64,000 nucleotides of DNA from Indolivaga macrotermitis (GTDB taxonomy: Bacteria > Bacteroidota > Bacteroidia > Bacteroidales > Dysgonomonadaceae). Both the position numbers and the translations under genes were made by a program. Position 1 is the stretch's first letter; every line of letters starts with the position of its first letter. The stretch is taken from NCBI RefSeq assembly GCF_900128985.1, contig NZ_FQUC01000005.1, forward strand, positions 1 to 64,000, written 5' to 3'. Shown here piece by piece: positions 55,706 through 63,518 of this stretch. The notes below the pieces were generated by a model. That model was given only the letters and a program-made list of their open reading frames with translations. It was not told the origin of the DNA and searched no databases.

Positions 55706-56736
55706 AAAAGACTTTACTTTATATTAGCATCTTAACATTATCGATTATTCAAGGAAAAATGGAAGCACAAGTAAATAATGATTTCAAAGCTATGATAGAG
55801 GCTGCCACTAAAGCTCCATCAGGGCACAATACACAACCATGGCTTTTCAAGGTTAACCAAAGTTCTATCGAGATATTGCCAAATCTTGCTGATACCTTAC
55901 CTGTGGTAGATAAGAACAACAGGGAATTATTCATAAGTCTGGGTGCAGCTACCGAGAATCTGTGCATTATGGCATCACATTTGGGATATTATCCGACCAT
56001 AAAAACCGATGATAAGACTCAGACTATAACAATAGAACTCGGTAAATCTAATAATATACAAAAAGACGATCTGGCATTACAAATTGCAAAGAGACAAACA
56101 AACCGTAATGTATATGATGAAAAGGTGGTGCCGAAAGATATCTTATCTATTTTAGAAAATCAGACACTGCATGAAGGTATTTACAGATATACTATTTCTA
56201 AAGAAGACTCTTTGTTTTCTACCCTTAAATCATACGTTGTCAGAGGAAACGAGATCCAGATGAATGATGATGCGTTTAAAGATGAATTATTAAGATACAT
56301 GAGGCTCAATAATAAGGAAGTTGAAAAAAATCCGACCGGATTGACCTATAAGGTAATGGGTGCACCGTCATTGCCGGCAATAATATCTAGGCCTATCGTA
56401 AAATCATATCTGAAAGCGGATAAGCAAAATAAGTCGGATATTCGAAAGATAGAATCGTCTTCGCACTTCATTTTATTCACAACGGAGAATGACACTTTTA
56501 TTCAATGGGTCGATTTAGGGAGGAGTCTCGAAAGATATTTATTGAAAATATCAGAGCTGAACCTGGCTTATGCTTTCTTGAACCAGCCTTGTGAAGTGAA
56601 ATCATTGTCGGACGAAATGCAAAAAGAAGTCCCCCTCATAAGAGGGCAACACCCTACTCTGCTTTTAAGGATTGGATATGCTCCGAAAGCCCCATATTCT
56701 CCCCGAAAAAACATTGAAGATGTTATATTGAAATAA
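55702..56736 (+). CDS. Exported nitroreductase-fold protein (Acg-like)
   Basis: A 344-residue protein with a signal sequence (MKKTLLYISILTLSIIQGKMEAQ) and two half-domains of the nitroreductase fold, as in Acg-type proteins. KAPSGHNTQPWLF near residue 37, NRELFISLGAATENL near residue 72 and the C-terminal ARAGQPTLLLRIGYA-like motif (here GQHPTLLLRIGYAP) are visible. It starts within the tetR stop, so it is the likely target of that repressor. Catalysis is uncertain because Acg proteins bind FMN without a clear reaction. Confidence 0.82.
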   Translation: MKKTLLYISILTLSIIQGKMEAQVNNDFKAMIEAATKAPSGHNTQPWLFKVNQSSIEILPNLADTLPVVDKNNRELFISLGAATENLCIMASHLGYYPTIKTDDKTQTITIELGKSNNIQKDDLALQIAKRQTNRNVYDEKVVPKDILSILENQTLHEGIYRYTISKEDSLFSTLKSYVVRGNEIQMNDDAFKDELLRYMRLNNKEVEKNPTGLTYKVMGAPSLPAIISRPIVKSYLKADKQNKSDIRKIESSSHFILFTTENDTFIQWVDLGRSLERYLLKISELNLAYAFLNQPCEVKSLSDEMQKEVPLIRGQHPTLLLRIGYAPKAPYSPRKNIEDVILK

Positions 56737-56794
56737 GCTTTTATCTATATATAAAATGGTGGAAAAAACAGAGAAAATAAAAATGTGCAATTAT

Positions 56795-56867
56795 GTGTCA
56801 CCTTTGTCACCTTATACAACTTTATGTATTGATTTTCAACAATAACCAAAAGTGACAAAGGTGACAC
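56795..56867. repeat. 16-bp inverted repeat made of TGTCACCTT units
   Basis: GTGTCACCTTTGTCAC at 56795-56810 has its exact reverse complement at 56852-56867. Each arm contains a tandem pair of the 9-mer TGTCACCTT, the right one with a single change. The 41-base centre has no obvious structure. It lies between the nitroreductase-fold gene and the DUF4424-like gene and has no following T-run, so a protein-binding array fits better than a terminator. Confidence 0.7.
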
Positions 56868-56985
56868 AAAGTATACATCGGTTTGTATAAGATTGTCACT
56901 GTTGTAACGTTCGAAAATAGTATATTTAAAACTTGCTTTCTTTACAAAATCAATGAGAGACCTGAGAGTTTAAACAATAAATAAA

Positions 56986-58110
56986 ATGCAAAAAAGAGTC
57001 GTAACTTATATATTCTTATTTTTTATAACAATAACGAATAGTGTCGCAAATGACGGCGGTTTCTATATTGATGGTAACCAGTTAATCCCTATGCTCGAAA
57101 CTGATATTTCGGTAAAGAAAGAAATACTGACAATAAACCGGAGCATCAAGAATCCCGAACAAGCAGAAGTGATCGTTTATTATGAATTTTATAATCCGGG
57201 AGAAGAAAAGACAATAACAGTCGGCTTTGAAGCTACATCTCCATCGGGCGACGCTCAGATATTACCGGTTAATGGAAATCATCCGTACTTACATGAGTTT
57301 ACTGTAGAAATGAACTCTCGTTTTCTTCCTTATCAGATAGCTATTGTGGGAGACAGTTTGTATTATAAAAACGGAAAATTCAGAACTCTGACACAGCAAC
57401 AAATAGAAGCGGATGTCGATGACTGTGGCGAATGCGGGGCGTTCCGGTATGTTTATCACTTTGATGCAAGTTTCAAAAAAGGATTGAATATTATAAAGCA
57501 TACTTATACGTGCGATTTTTCGACATTCGTAGGATCTCATTATGTGTTCGGATATGTTCTTTCGGCTGCGATGCGTTGGGGAAATCACCAAATAGATGAT
57601 TTTACATTGAATATTAATATGGGTGAAAAACAACTGTTGAATATTGACCCTTCTTTTTTCAAAGATGTTTCGGAATGGATTATTTTAGGAATAGGCAAAT
57701 CGCATATAACTAGACATACATTGAGCCTTGAGCCTACAGCCCAGTTTTTTATACAAAAAGGATACTTAACTTTTCAAGCTAAAAACTTTAAGCCTAAGGG
57801 TGAGTTGAACTTCTATTCTCCCAGAGACTTCTTTGATAGTAATTCTTTTGATTATAAAAAGAATAAATACCTCCCTTATAACATAAACCTGTATTTGTCT
57901 GAAGATGGCAGTATGACTGCAGCAGATGATATGTCTAAGAAAATATTAAGAAATCTACCGTTTGCATGGCGTGGATACGTTTTCTATACACCCGAACTGA
58001 GGGATTATTATGAAAAACAAATATGGTATTATCCGGATGCATCTTATCGATCTGAAATCGACTCATTATCAGATAGTGAAAAGGAATGGGTACAATATTG
58101 GAGCCAGTAA
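56986..58110 (+). CDS. Exported DUF4424-like protein
   Basis: A 374-residue protein with a signal peptide (MQKRVVTYIFLFFITITNSVA). The mature part starts NDGGFYIDGNQLIPMLETDISVKKEILTI and has YYEFYNPGEEKTITVGFEATSP, reminiscent of DUF4424, a beta-rich exported domain of unknown function. CGECGAFRYVYHF near residue 146 is distinctive. It is a single gene located between the repeat array and a TonB receptor gene. The family call is tentative. Confidence 0.6.
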   Translation: MQKRVVTYIFLFFITITNSVANDGGFYIDGNQLIPMLETDISVKKEILTINRSIKNPEQAEVIVYYEFYNPGEEKTITVGFEATSPSGDAQILPVNGNHPYLHEFTVEMNSRFLPYQIAIVGDSLYYKNGKFRTLTQQQIEADVDDCGECGAFRYVYHFDASFKKGLNIIKHTYTCDFSTFVGSHYVFGYVLSAAMRWGNHQIDDFTLNINMGEKQLLNIDPSFFKDVSEWIILGIGKSHITRHTLSLEPTAQFFIQKGYLTFQAKNFKPKGELNFYSPRDFFDSNSFDYKKNKYLPYNINLYLSEDGSMTAADDMSKKILRNLPFAWRGYVFYTPELRDYYEKQIWYYPDASYRSEIDSLSDSEKEWVQYWSQ

Positions 58111-58207
58111 AGATTATCCTCTGTTAATAAATAAAAGATTATTCAGACTTATGAACTGAGTCAATATTACTACTTTTGGGGCGTATTAATTTTATTAAAC
58201 ATTTATT

Positions 58208-60253
58208 ATGAACAAAAGAAAGACAAATGAGTCTTTGAAAGCTTATCGTTTCAAGCGGTTTGCTAAAAGGGCTTACAGTGCATTTAACAGTATGCACAAA
58301 GTAGTAAACATTGGAGTAATATCAGGGTGTATGCTGACGTTTGCACATTCGACGCAAACTTCGGCTCAAACAACTAGTGACTCTGGTGATCAAATGAAAA
58401 TTGCGGAAAAAGAACTGGAAGAAGTTACGGTGACAGCTTCACGGGTTGAGCTGTCTCTGAATCAGGTTCCAAAACAGGTGACAGTTATTTCCAGAGCAGA
58501 GATTGAGCGGGCTCCCGTCCAAAGTATTCAGGATCTATTAAACTATGCAGCAGGCATAGACGTTCAACAGCGTGGCGGCCACGGAGTACAAGCCGACATC
58601 TCGATCCGCGGAGGATCATTTGATCAAACAGCAATTCTACTCAACGGAGTCAACCTCTCCAATCCACAAACAGGTCATTACAGTTTCGATATTCCTATCA
58701 ACCTCTCTGATATCGAGCGAATAGAAATCATTCACGGTCCTTCATCCATTATTTATGGCGCCAGTGCTTTTTCGGGAGGTATTAATATTATAACAAAGAA
58801 AGATGCTGATCATAAGGCTTATGCAAAAGTAGAAGCCGGAGGGCACAATTTGCTAGGAATAGAAGCAAACGGAGCTTATCAAAACCAAGTAGTATCAACA
58901 CGGTTATCGGCAGGCTATAAGACATCTGACGGATATATCAATAACAGTGATTATGATATATTCAACCTTCTCTGGCAGACCCGGTTCGATGTAGAGAAAT
59001 CTAAGATTGATATACAATTGGGTTATAATGATAAGCAATTCGGGGCAAACACATTCTATACACCTGAATACCCTAATCAGTATGATAAGACGCAATCTTA
59101 TTTTGCCTCAATTAAAGGAGAGACCGGCACTAAGCTGAAGTTTATTCCCATAGTCTATTGGAACAGGCATAACGATTGCTTCCAACTTTACAGAGATGGA
59201 ACTCCCGATATACCGTCATGGTATACCGGACATAATTACCATCAAACGGATGTTTACGGATCAAACTTAAATCTGCAATACAGGTCAAAATTAGGAATAA
59301 CCAGTTTTGGCGCTGAGTTTCGTAACGAAGGTATCCTGAGTAATGTGTTAGGGCTTGAGATGCAAAACCCGAGTGGTAAATATACAAAATCGGATAACCG
59401 GACTAATATCAGTTATGCACTGGAGCATAATCTATTAATAGACCGATTCTCTTTGACTGCAGGTATTTTAACGAATTACAATACTGCAATAAGGGGGAAA
59501 TACAAGTTCTATCCTTCGGTTAATATTAGTTATCAATTGACAAACAGCCTGAAAGTATACAGTTCGTGGAATAAGGCAACTCGTATGCCTACTTTTACCG
59601 ATTTGTATTATACAACTGCAACACATACAGGTAATACTAATATCAAGCCTGAAGATTCGGAGGCATTCGAGCTTGGGTTCAAATACAATACCTCTTTTGT
59701 CAGAGCCTATATAACAGGATATATAATGGAAGGCAAGAACCTTATTGATTGGATAAAGGATAATCCGGATGATAAATGGGAGTCCAGAAACATTACTAAA
59801 ATAGACAAACAAGGAATAGAAGTCGGTGCTAAATTTTCGTTGCATGAAATATTTCCTGGTTTAGATCCTTCAACAATACTGCAGTTAGGATATACAAGGC
59901 TGCATCAGAAGAAAGATGCAGGAGAAGTGATATCCAATTACACTTTAAATTACTTAAGAGATAAATTTACAGCCGGGTTGAATCACCCTATATATAAGGG
60001 AATAAGTGCAAACTGGAATTTCAGGTGGCAAAAACGTATGGGGTCATATCTGAAATACGAGATACTGAAACCTACGCAACAAACACCCTACCCTGCATTT
60101 GCGACCTTAGATGTGCAGATAAATTGGAAGCTGAAAGATTTTACTCTCAATATGTCGGCAAATAATATATTCGATAAGAAGTACTTCGATTTAGGTAATA
60201 TTCCTCAAGCAGGATTTTGGTTAATTGGGGGGATTAGCTATACTCTCAAATAA
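58208..60253 (+). CDS. BtuB-like TonB-dependent outer-membrane receptor
   Basis: A 681-residue outer-membrane receptor. It has an unusually long basic N-region (about 35 residues, RFKRFAKRAYSAFNSMHKVVN) before a signal-like hydrophobic part, a TonB-box-like EEVTVTASRV near residue 76, plug motifs QDLLNYAAGIDVQQRGGHG and SIRGGSFDQTAILLNGVNLSNPQTGHY and a barrel ending ISYTLK. The plug pattern is that of the BtuB/FhuE class. No B12 riboswitch is seen upstream, so the substrate is unknown. TACTTTTG at 58171-58178 is a possible -7 element. Confidence 0.87.
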   Translation: MNKRKTNESLKAYRFKRFAKRAYSAFNSMHKVVNIGVISGCMLTFAHSTQTSAQTTSDSGDQMKIAEKELEEVTVTASRVELSLNQVPKQVTVISRAEIERAPVQSIQDLLNYAAGIDVQQRGGHGVQADISIRGGSFDQTAILLNGVNLSNPQTGHYSFDIPINLSDIERIEIIHGPSSIIYGASAFSGGINIITKKDADHKAYAKVEAGGHNLLGIEANGAYQNQVVSTRLSAGYKTSDGYINNSDYDIFNLLWQTRFDVEKSKIDIQLGYNDKQFGANTFYTPEYPNQYDKTQSYFASIKGETGTKLKFIPIVYWNRHNDCFQLYRDGTPDIPSWYTGHNYHQTDVYGSNLNLQYRSKLGITSFGAEFRNEGILSNVLGLEMQNPSGKYTKSDNRTNISYALEHNLLIDRFSLTAGILTNYNTAIRGKYKFYPSVNISYQLTNSLKVYSSWNKATRMPTFTDLYYTTATHTGNTNIKPEDSEAFELGFKYNTSFVRAYITGYIMEGKNLIDWIKDNPDDKWESRNITKIDKQGIEVGAKFSLHEIFPGLDPSTILQLGYTRLHQKKDAGEVISNYTLNYLRDKFTAGLNHPIYKGISANWNFRWQKRMGSYLKYEILKPTQQTPYPAFATLDVQINWKLKDFTLNMSANNIFDKKYFDLGNIPQAGFWLIGGISYTLK

Positions 60254-60391
60254 AATTTGTAGGATAAAGATATTACTGATATTTTTGTAAATAAGTAACA
60301 ACAAGTGTTTTTCGGAGTATAACTGATTATTGTTGTTTTACTTACAAAATCAATAAAAAGGTATGAGACCTTAATTCTCTAAAATCGGAAT

Positions 60392-60793
60392 ATGGAACCA
60401 ATTTTTACATATAAGATGAAAGTTCGTGATTACGAACTGGATGCACAAGGTATTGTGAATAATGCCAACTATCAGCATTATTACGAAGTTACACGTCATG
60501 AGTTTCTCGAGACATGTGGAGTAAGTTTTACAGAAATGCATAATAGAGGTATTGATGCAATAGTATCGAGTATAACAATTAAATACAAAAGATCGTTAGT
60601 CGGGTCAGATGAATTTCTCTGTACAGTAAACCTGCATAAGAAAGGAATCAGGTACTATTTTAATCAGCAGATTATCAGAGTATCGGATAATGCACTATGC
60701 TCGGAAGCTGAAGTTGAAGTTGTTTGTCTGATTAATGGTAAACCATCACGTCCCGATGAGTTTGATGTTGTATTAAGCAAATATATATCTTAA
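60392..60793 (+). CDS. Acyl-CoA thioesterase (4-hydroxybenzoyl-CoA thioesterase fold)
   Basis: A 133-residue hot-dog-fold protein. VRDYELDAQGIVNNANYQHYYE near residue 11 has the conserved Asp and Asn-Tyr pattern of the YbgC/FadM-like family; EFLETCGVSFTEMHNRGI follows. Such enzymes hydrolyse acyl-CoA or acyl-ACP. It ends in a terminator shared with tonB. Substrate unknown. Confidence 0.85.
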   Translation: MEPIFTYKMKVRDYELDAQGIVNNANYQHYYEVTRHEFLETCGVSFTEMHNRGIDAIVSSITIKYKRSLVGSDEFLCTVNLHKKGIRYYFNQQIIRVSDNALCSEAEVEVVCLINGKPSRPDEFDVVLSKYIS

Positions 60794-60815
60794 AAGAATA
60801 TCTTACTTCAATAAT

Positions 60816-60849
60816 AAAAGGGAGTTTCTTTCTTATGAGACTCCCTTTT
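60816..60849. terminator. Bidirectional terminator between the thioesterase gene and tonB
   Basis: A 10-bp stem, AAAAGGGAGT with ACTCCCTTTT, has a 14-base loop and is followed by T-runs on both strands. It lies between the convergent stops at 60793 and 60869. Confidence 0.88.
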
Positions 60850-60868
60850 TTGTTTACAGAATTTGCCT

Positions 60869-61696
60869 TTATTTCTGTAATTTGAATAATACAGGTAATG
60901 TATAATATACAGGAACATTACGTCCATTCTGCATTCCGGCTATCCATTTGGGCATCGATTTTATAACTCGTACAGCTTCTCTATCGCATGAAGGATCAAG
61001 AGGTCTTAATACTGTAATATCTGACACTGAGCCGTCTTTGCCGACTACGAAGCGAATCACTACACGACCTTGGATATCGTTTTCAGCTGCAACAGCCGGA
61101 TACTTAAGATTATTAGCTAAAAACTTCATTAATTCAGTATCCCCTCCCGGAAATCTGGGCATTTGTTCTACACTGACAAATGGAGTTTGCGGTCCTTCAT
61201 CGACAACAGCTCTATGCTCTCTTAGTTCTTCAGGAGCAACTGCATCTCTACTTGTCGATCCATCAAGATTATCAACGATAGATATTTGAAGATTAGGATT
61301 TGAATTCAACTCTTCCTGAGTGCGCATCTCTCTGCTCTCATCAACAGTTTCAACTATTACCGGAGGTGTAAACTGGATAGCTGCTCTGGTTTCAACCGGC
61401 GGTGGAGCTAATTCTTGCCGAATAACGTCGGGTTCTTCCACTTTCTTTTCTATTTCAAGTTCAGAAAGCGTAACAGGGGTATCTATACCACCCAAATCTT
61501 GATTAGCTGCCTTTACCATATTTAAGAAGGAAGGCAATACAGCTACGGACCCGACAAAGAGTACAATAATAACAAATGCACTAATATGTCTTTTGGTTGA
61601 AGACTGCCGAAGAGCATATGCTCCATATGATTTGTTTTTCCCTTCGAATACAAGATCACACCAGTCAGATGAGTTTAGTTTTATTTCTCGTGCCAT
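60869..61696 (-). CDS. tonB: TonB energy-transducing protein
   Basis: A 275-residue inner-membrane protein that passes proton-motive force to outer-membrane receptors. It has a cytoplasmic start with KNKSYGAYALRQ (typical of Bacteroidetes TonB), one membrane helix at residues 33-58, a Pro/Glu-rich spacer with PPPVETRAAIQFTPP and the C-terminal TonB domain (MPRFPGGDTELMKFLANNLKYP... to RPLDPSCDREAVRVIKSMPKW). It probably serves receptors such as those at 27294 and 58208. exbB and exbD are not adjacent. Confidence 0.92.
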   Translation of the reverse strand: MAREIKLNSSDWCDLVFEGKNKSYGAYALRQSSTKRHISAFVIIVLFVGSVAVLPSFLNMVKAANQDLGGIDTPVTLSELEIEKKVEEPDVIRQELAPPPVETRAAIQFTPPVIVETVDESREMRTQEELNSNPNLQISIVDNLDGSTSRDAVAPEELREHRAVVDEGPQTPFVSVEQMPRFPGGDTELMKFLANNLKYPAVAAENDIQGRVVIRFVVGKDGSVSDITVLRPLDPSCDREAVRVIKSMPKWIAGMQNGRNVPVYYTLPVLFKLQK

Positions 61697-61901
61697 GATT
61701 GTAAATGTTAATGGTTTATTTATTCTTTACTTAATAGATAGATATTGAATAAGAATTCCATAAATATTTCCGGGAAAATAAATTTATTTTATAAATATCT
61801 GAAATATTGATATTTACCGATTATATATTAGATAATATAAATTAGCTCAATTTGAGTATTGAAAAAAGCAATTAAAAAAACATGTTATAAAGCATAAAAT
61901 A

Positions 61902-61933
61902 TTTGGTAGGGAAAGAAATATGTACTACTTTTG
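61902..61933 (+). promoter_or_regulatory. Strong Bacteroidetes-type promoter without a coding gene
   Basis: TTTG at 61902-61905 and TACTTTTG at 61926-61933 are separated by exactly 20 bases, a full match to the two-box consensus. It points to the right on the plus strand, opposite to both flanking genes, so no protein-coding gene follows. Confidence 0.8.
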
Positions 61934-61939
61934 TATCAG

Positions 61940-62068
61940 AGAAAGATTAAAGGTTAGTGTAACTATTAGGTAAAAAGGTTGCAAATTGGTTATTAGTTTT
62001 AGGTTATTAGTAATATTCAAAATCTCTTGGAACATTCTATTGAGATAGAAAAAAGAGAGATTTTTGTT
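61940..62068 (+). ncRNA. Candidate small RNA
   Basis: Transcription from the promoter would start near 61940. The hairpin AAAATCTCT (62019-62027) with AGAGATTTT (62056-62064), followed by TGTTTT, can end it, giving about 130 nt. A read-through product would stop at 62135 (about 195 nt). No ORF is present. I find no match to a named RNA family; this is a prediction from promoter and terminator only. Confidence 0.5.
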
Positions 62069-62097
62069 TTGATTAGTTTTGTGGTATTCAATAAAAG

Positions 62098-62135
62098 AAA
62101 AGAGAATATAGTTTTTAATACTATCATTCTCTTTT
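62098..62135. terminator. Bidirectional terminator downstream of rimM
   Basis: AAAAGAGAAT with ATTCTCTTTT (10 bp) and an inner ATAGT/ACTAT pair form a long stem with A/T-rich flanks. It lies 20 bases past the rimM stop and can also stop transcription from the small RNA promoter. Confidence 0.85.
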
Positions 62136-62154
62136 TTATTTTTATGTATCGTTA

Positions 62155-62670
62155 TTATAATAACCCTTCAGGAAGATCTACGAATAATATTTTCTTCACA
62201 GGATCAATATTGGTTATAAAATCGTCAGATGCCGGAATAATAACCTCTACCCCATTTTCGTCATTTAATAAAAACAATGTGTTAATAGTTGAATCATCAA
62301 TATCTACAATTTCACCTATTGCACCCTTGGCTTCATCTATTACATTAAAACCGATAAAATAATCTAGAGTGTATTCTGCTTCGACTGATTCGTCAAAATA
62401 TTTCCGGGGCAAATATACATCTAAACCATTGAAACGTTTTGCTTCTATATCTGTAGTTATGTCTTCAAACGTAATAAGAGCTGTATCAGACCCTTTAAAC
62501 CGGTATTCCTTAACAAAAAAAGGAACAAATATCCCATCAATCAAACATATCAGATAAGGACAATCTACTTTATCAAATATATCATTATCAAAAGCAAATG
62601 AGATTTCGCCTTTAATACCATGAGGTTTTACAAATTTTCCAATTTTGAATACTTCGTCTTCACGAATCAT
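62155..62670 (-). CDS. rimM: Ribosome maturation factor RimM
   Basis: A 171-residue factor for 30S assembly (S19 region). The N-terminal beta-barrel starts VFKIGKFVKPHGIKGEISFAF, a RimM hallmark, and the C-terminal PRC-barrel has YFIGFNVIDEAKGAIGEIVDIDD and VIIPASDDFITNIDPVKKILFVDLPEGLL. It follows the DUF4290 gene by 14 bases, in one operon. Confidence 0.94.
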   Translation of the reverse strand: MIREDEVFKIGKFVKPHGIKGEISFAFDNDIFDKVDCPYLICLIDGIFVPFFVKEYRFKGSDTALITFEDITTDIEAKRFNGLDVYLPRKYFDESVEAEYTLDYFIGFNVIDEAKGAIGEIVDIDDSTINTLFLLNDENGVEVIIPASDDFITNIDPVKKILFVDLPEGLL

Positions 62671-62684
62671 ACACCAGTCGGAAT

Positions 62685-63275
62685 TTACTTTTTCTTATTA
62701 TTACGCTGTTGTTGTGGTTTACGTTGATTCAGATCTTTCATATCTGCTAGTTTCATATCCGAATCACGCTTGTCTATTTTCCGATTTGATAGTTCATACA
62801 GGTCAACAAATAATTTAGCATCATCAACATCTTTGTTCCACTGTATATATGTCTTTTTCATATGATTCAGAACAAGCCAGATCAACTGATCTCTTTCCTT
62901 ACCTTCGGGATAATCAGACGCAATACCTATCAGTTTTTCAAGAGTCTTTCCATAATGCTTAAAATGCATGGTCGGACGGCTATATGGAACTTTACCCGGT
63001 TTTGAGTACAGATTCTCTTTTTTGATAATATCATACGGATAGTCTATATCCAACTTGAAATCGGCCATTATAGCCAAATGATCCCATAGTATATGTTTGA
63101 AGTCATTTACATCACGTAAGTGTGGAAACAGATTACCCATTATATTAATGATACTGTTTGCACATCTTTTACGTTCATCTTTGCCAGGTATGGTTAAGCA
63201 AAAATCGACCATATTTTGTATATTTCTTCCATATTCCGGAAGAGCTAACTTCTTTAATTGCGTATTATAATTCAT
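62685..63275 (-). CDS. DUF4290 protein
   Basis: A 196-residue, mostly helical protein of unknown function, restricted to Bacteroidetes. Its start MNYNTQLKKLALPEYGRNIQ and segment KDERKRCANSIINIMGNLFPHLRD match DUF4290. The C-terminus is Lys/Gln/Asn-rich and disordered. It is paired with rimM 14 bases downstream. Confidence 0.9.
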   Translation of the reverse strand: MNYNTQLKKLALPEYGRNIQNMVDFCLTIPGKDERKRCANSIINIMGNLFPHLRDVNDFKHILWDHLAIMADFKLDIDYPYDIIKKENLYSKPGKVPYSRPTMHFKHYGKTLEKLIGIASDYPEGKERDQLIWLVLNHMKKTYIQWNKDVDDAKLFVDLYELSNRKIDKRDSDMKLADMKDLNQRKPQQQRNNKKK

Positions 63276-63456
63276 GCAAAATTTATATAATAAAAAGAAA
63301 AGTCTAAAATGAAAGCTTAATTATTCTTTCGACAAATACCAGATGCTTCATAAGAGTTCGCATCATTATCATTTTTCAGTAAACTATGACATTGATAAGT
63401 GTTTATGGGCCGGAGATACCTTATATTAGTAGTTCTTTAGCGAGACAAAGATAATA

Positions 63457-63492
63457 AAAAAAGTATCTCATACAGTGATGAGATACTTTTTT
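63457..63492 (-). terminator. Terminator of the S41 protease gene
   Basis: A 15-bp perfect stem, AAAAAAGTATCTCAT with ATGAGATACTTTTTT, has a 6-base loop. It lies 27 bases past the stop on the minus strand. Confidence 0.92.
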
Positions 63493-63518
63493 CTATCTGA
63501 TTTCTTGAAAATTGACCT

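Larger units (their letters stand above)
61697..62154. other. Intergenic region holding a strong promoter and a likely small RNA
   Basis: This 458-bp gap between tonB and rimM (both minus strand) has no supported ORF. On the plus strand it has a near-ideal promoter (61902-61933), a twice-repeated GGTTATTAG (61988-61996, 62002-62010), a hairpin (62019-62064) and a second hairpin (62098-62135). See the separate entries. Confidence 0.7.

Noticed and set aside
56795-56867. CRISPR-like array
   Set aside because: There are only two inverted arms of short repeats, no regular spacers and no cas genes.
58111-58207. Cobalamin riboswitch before the BtuB-like receptor
   Set aside because: The leader is under 100 bases and has no recognisable B12-box.
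61940-62135. 6S RNA assignment
   Set aside because: The length is suitable, but I could not see the long pairing of both ends with a central bubble.
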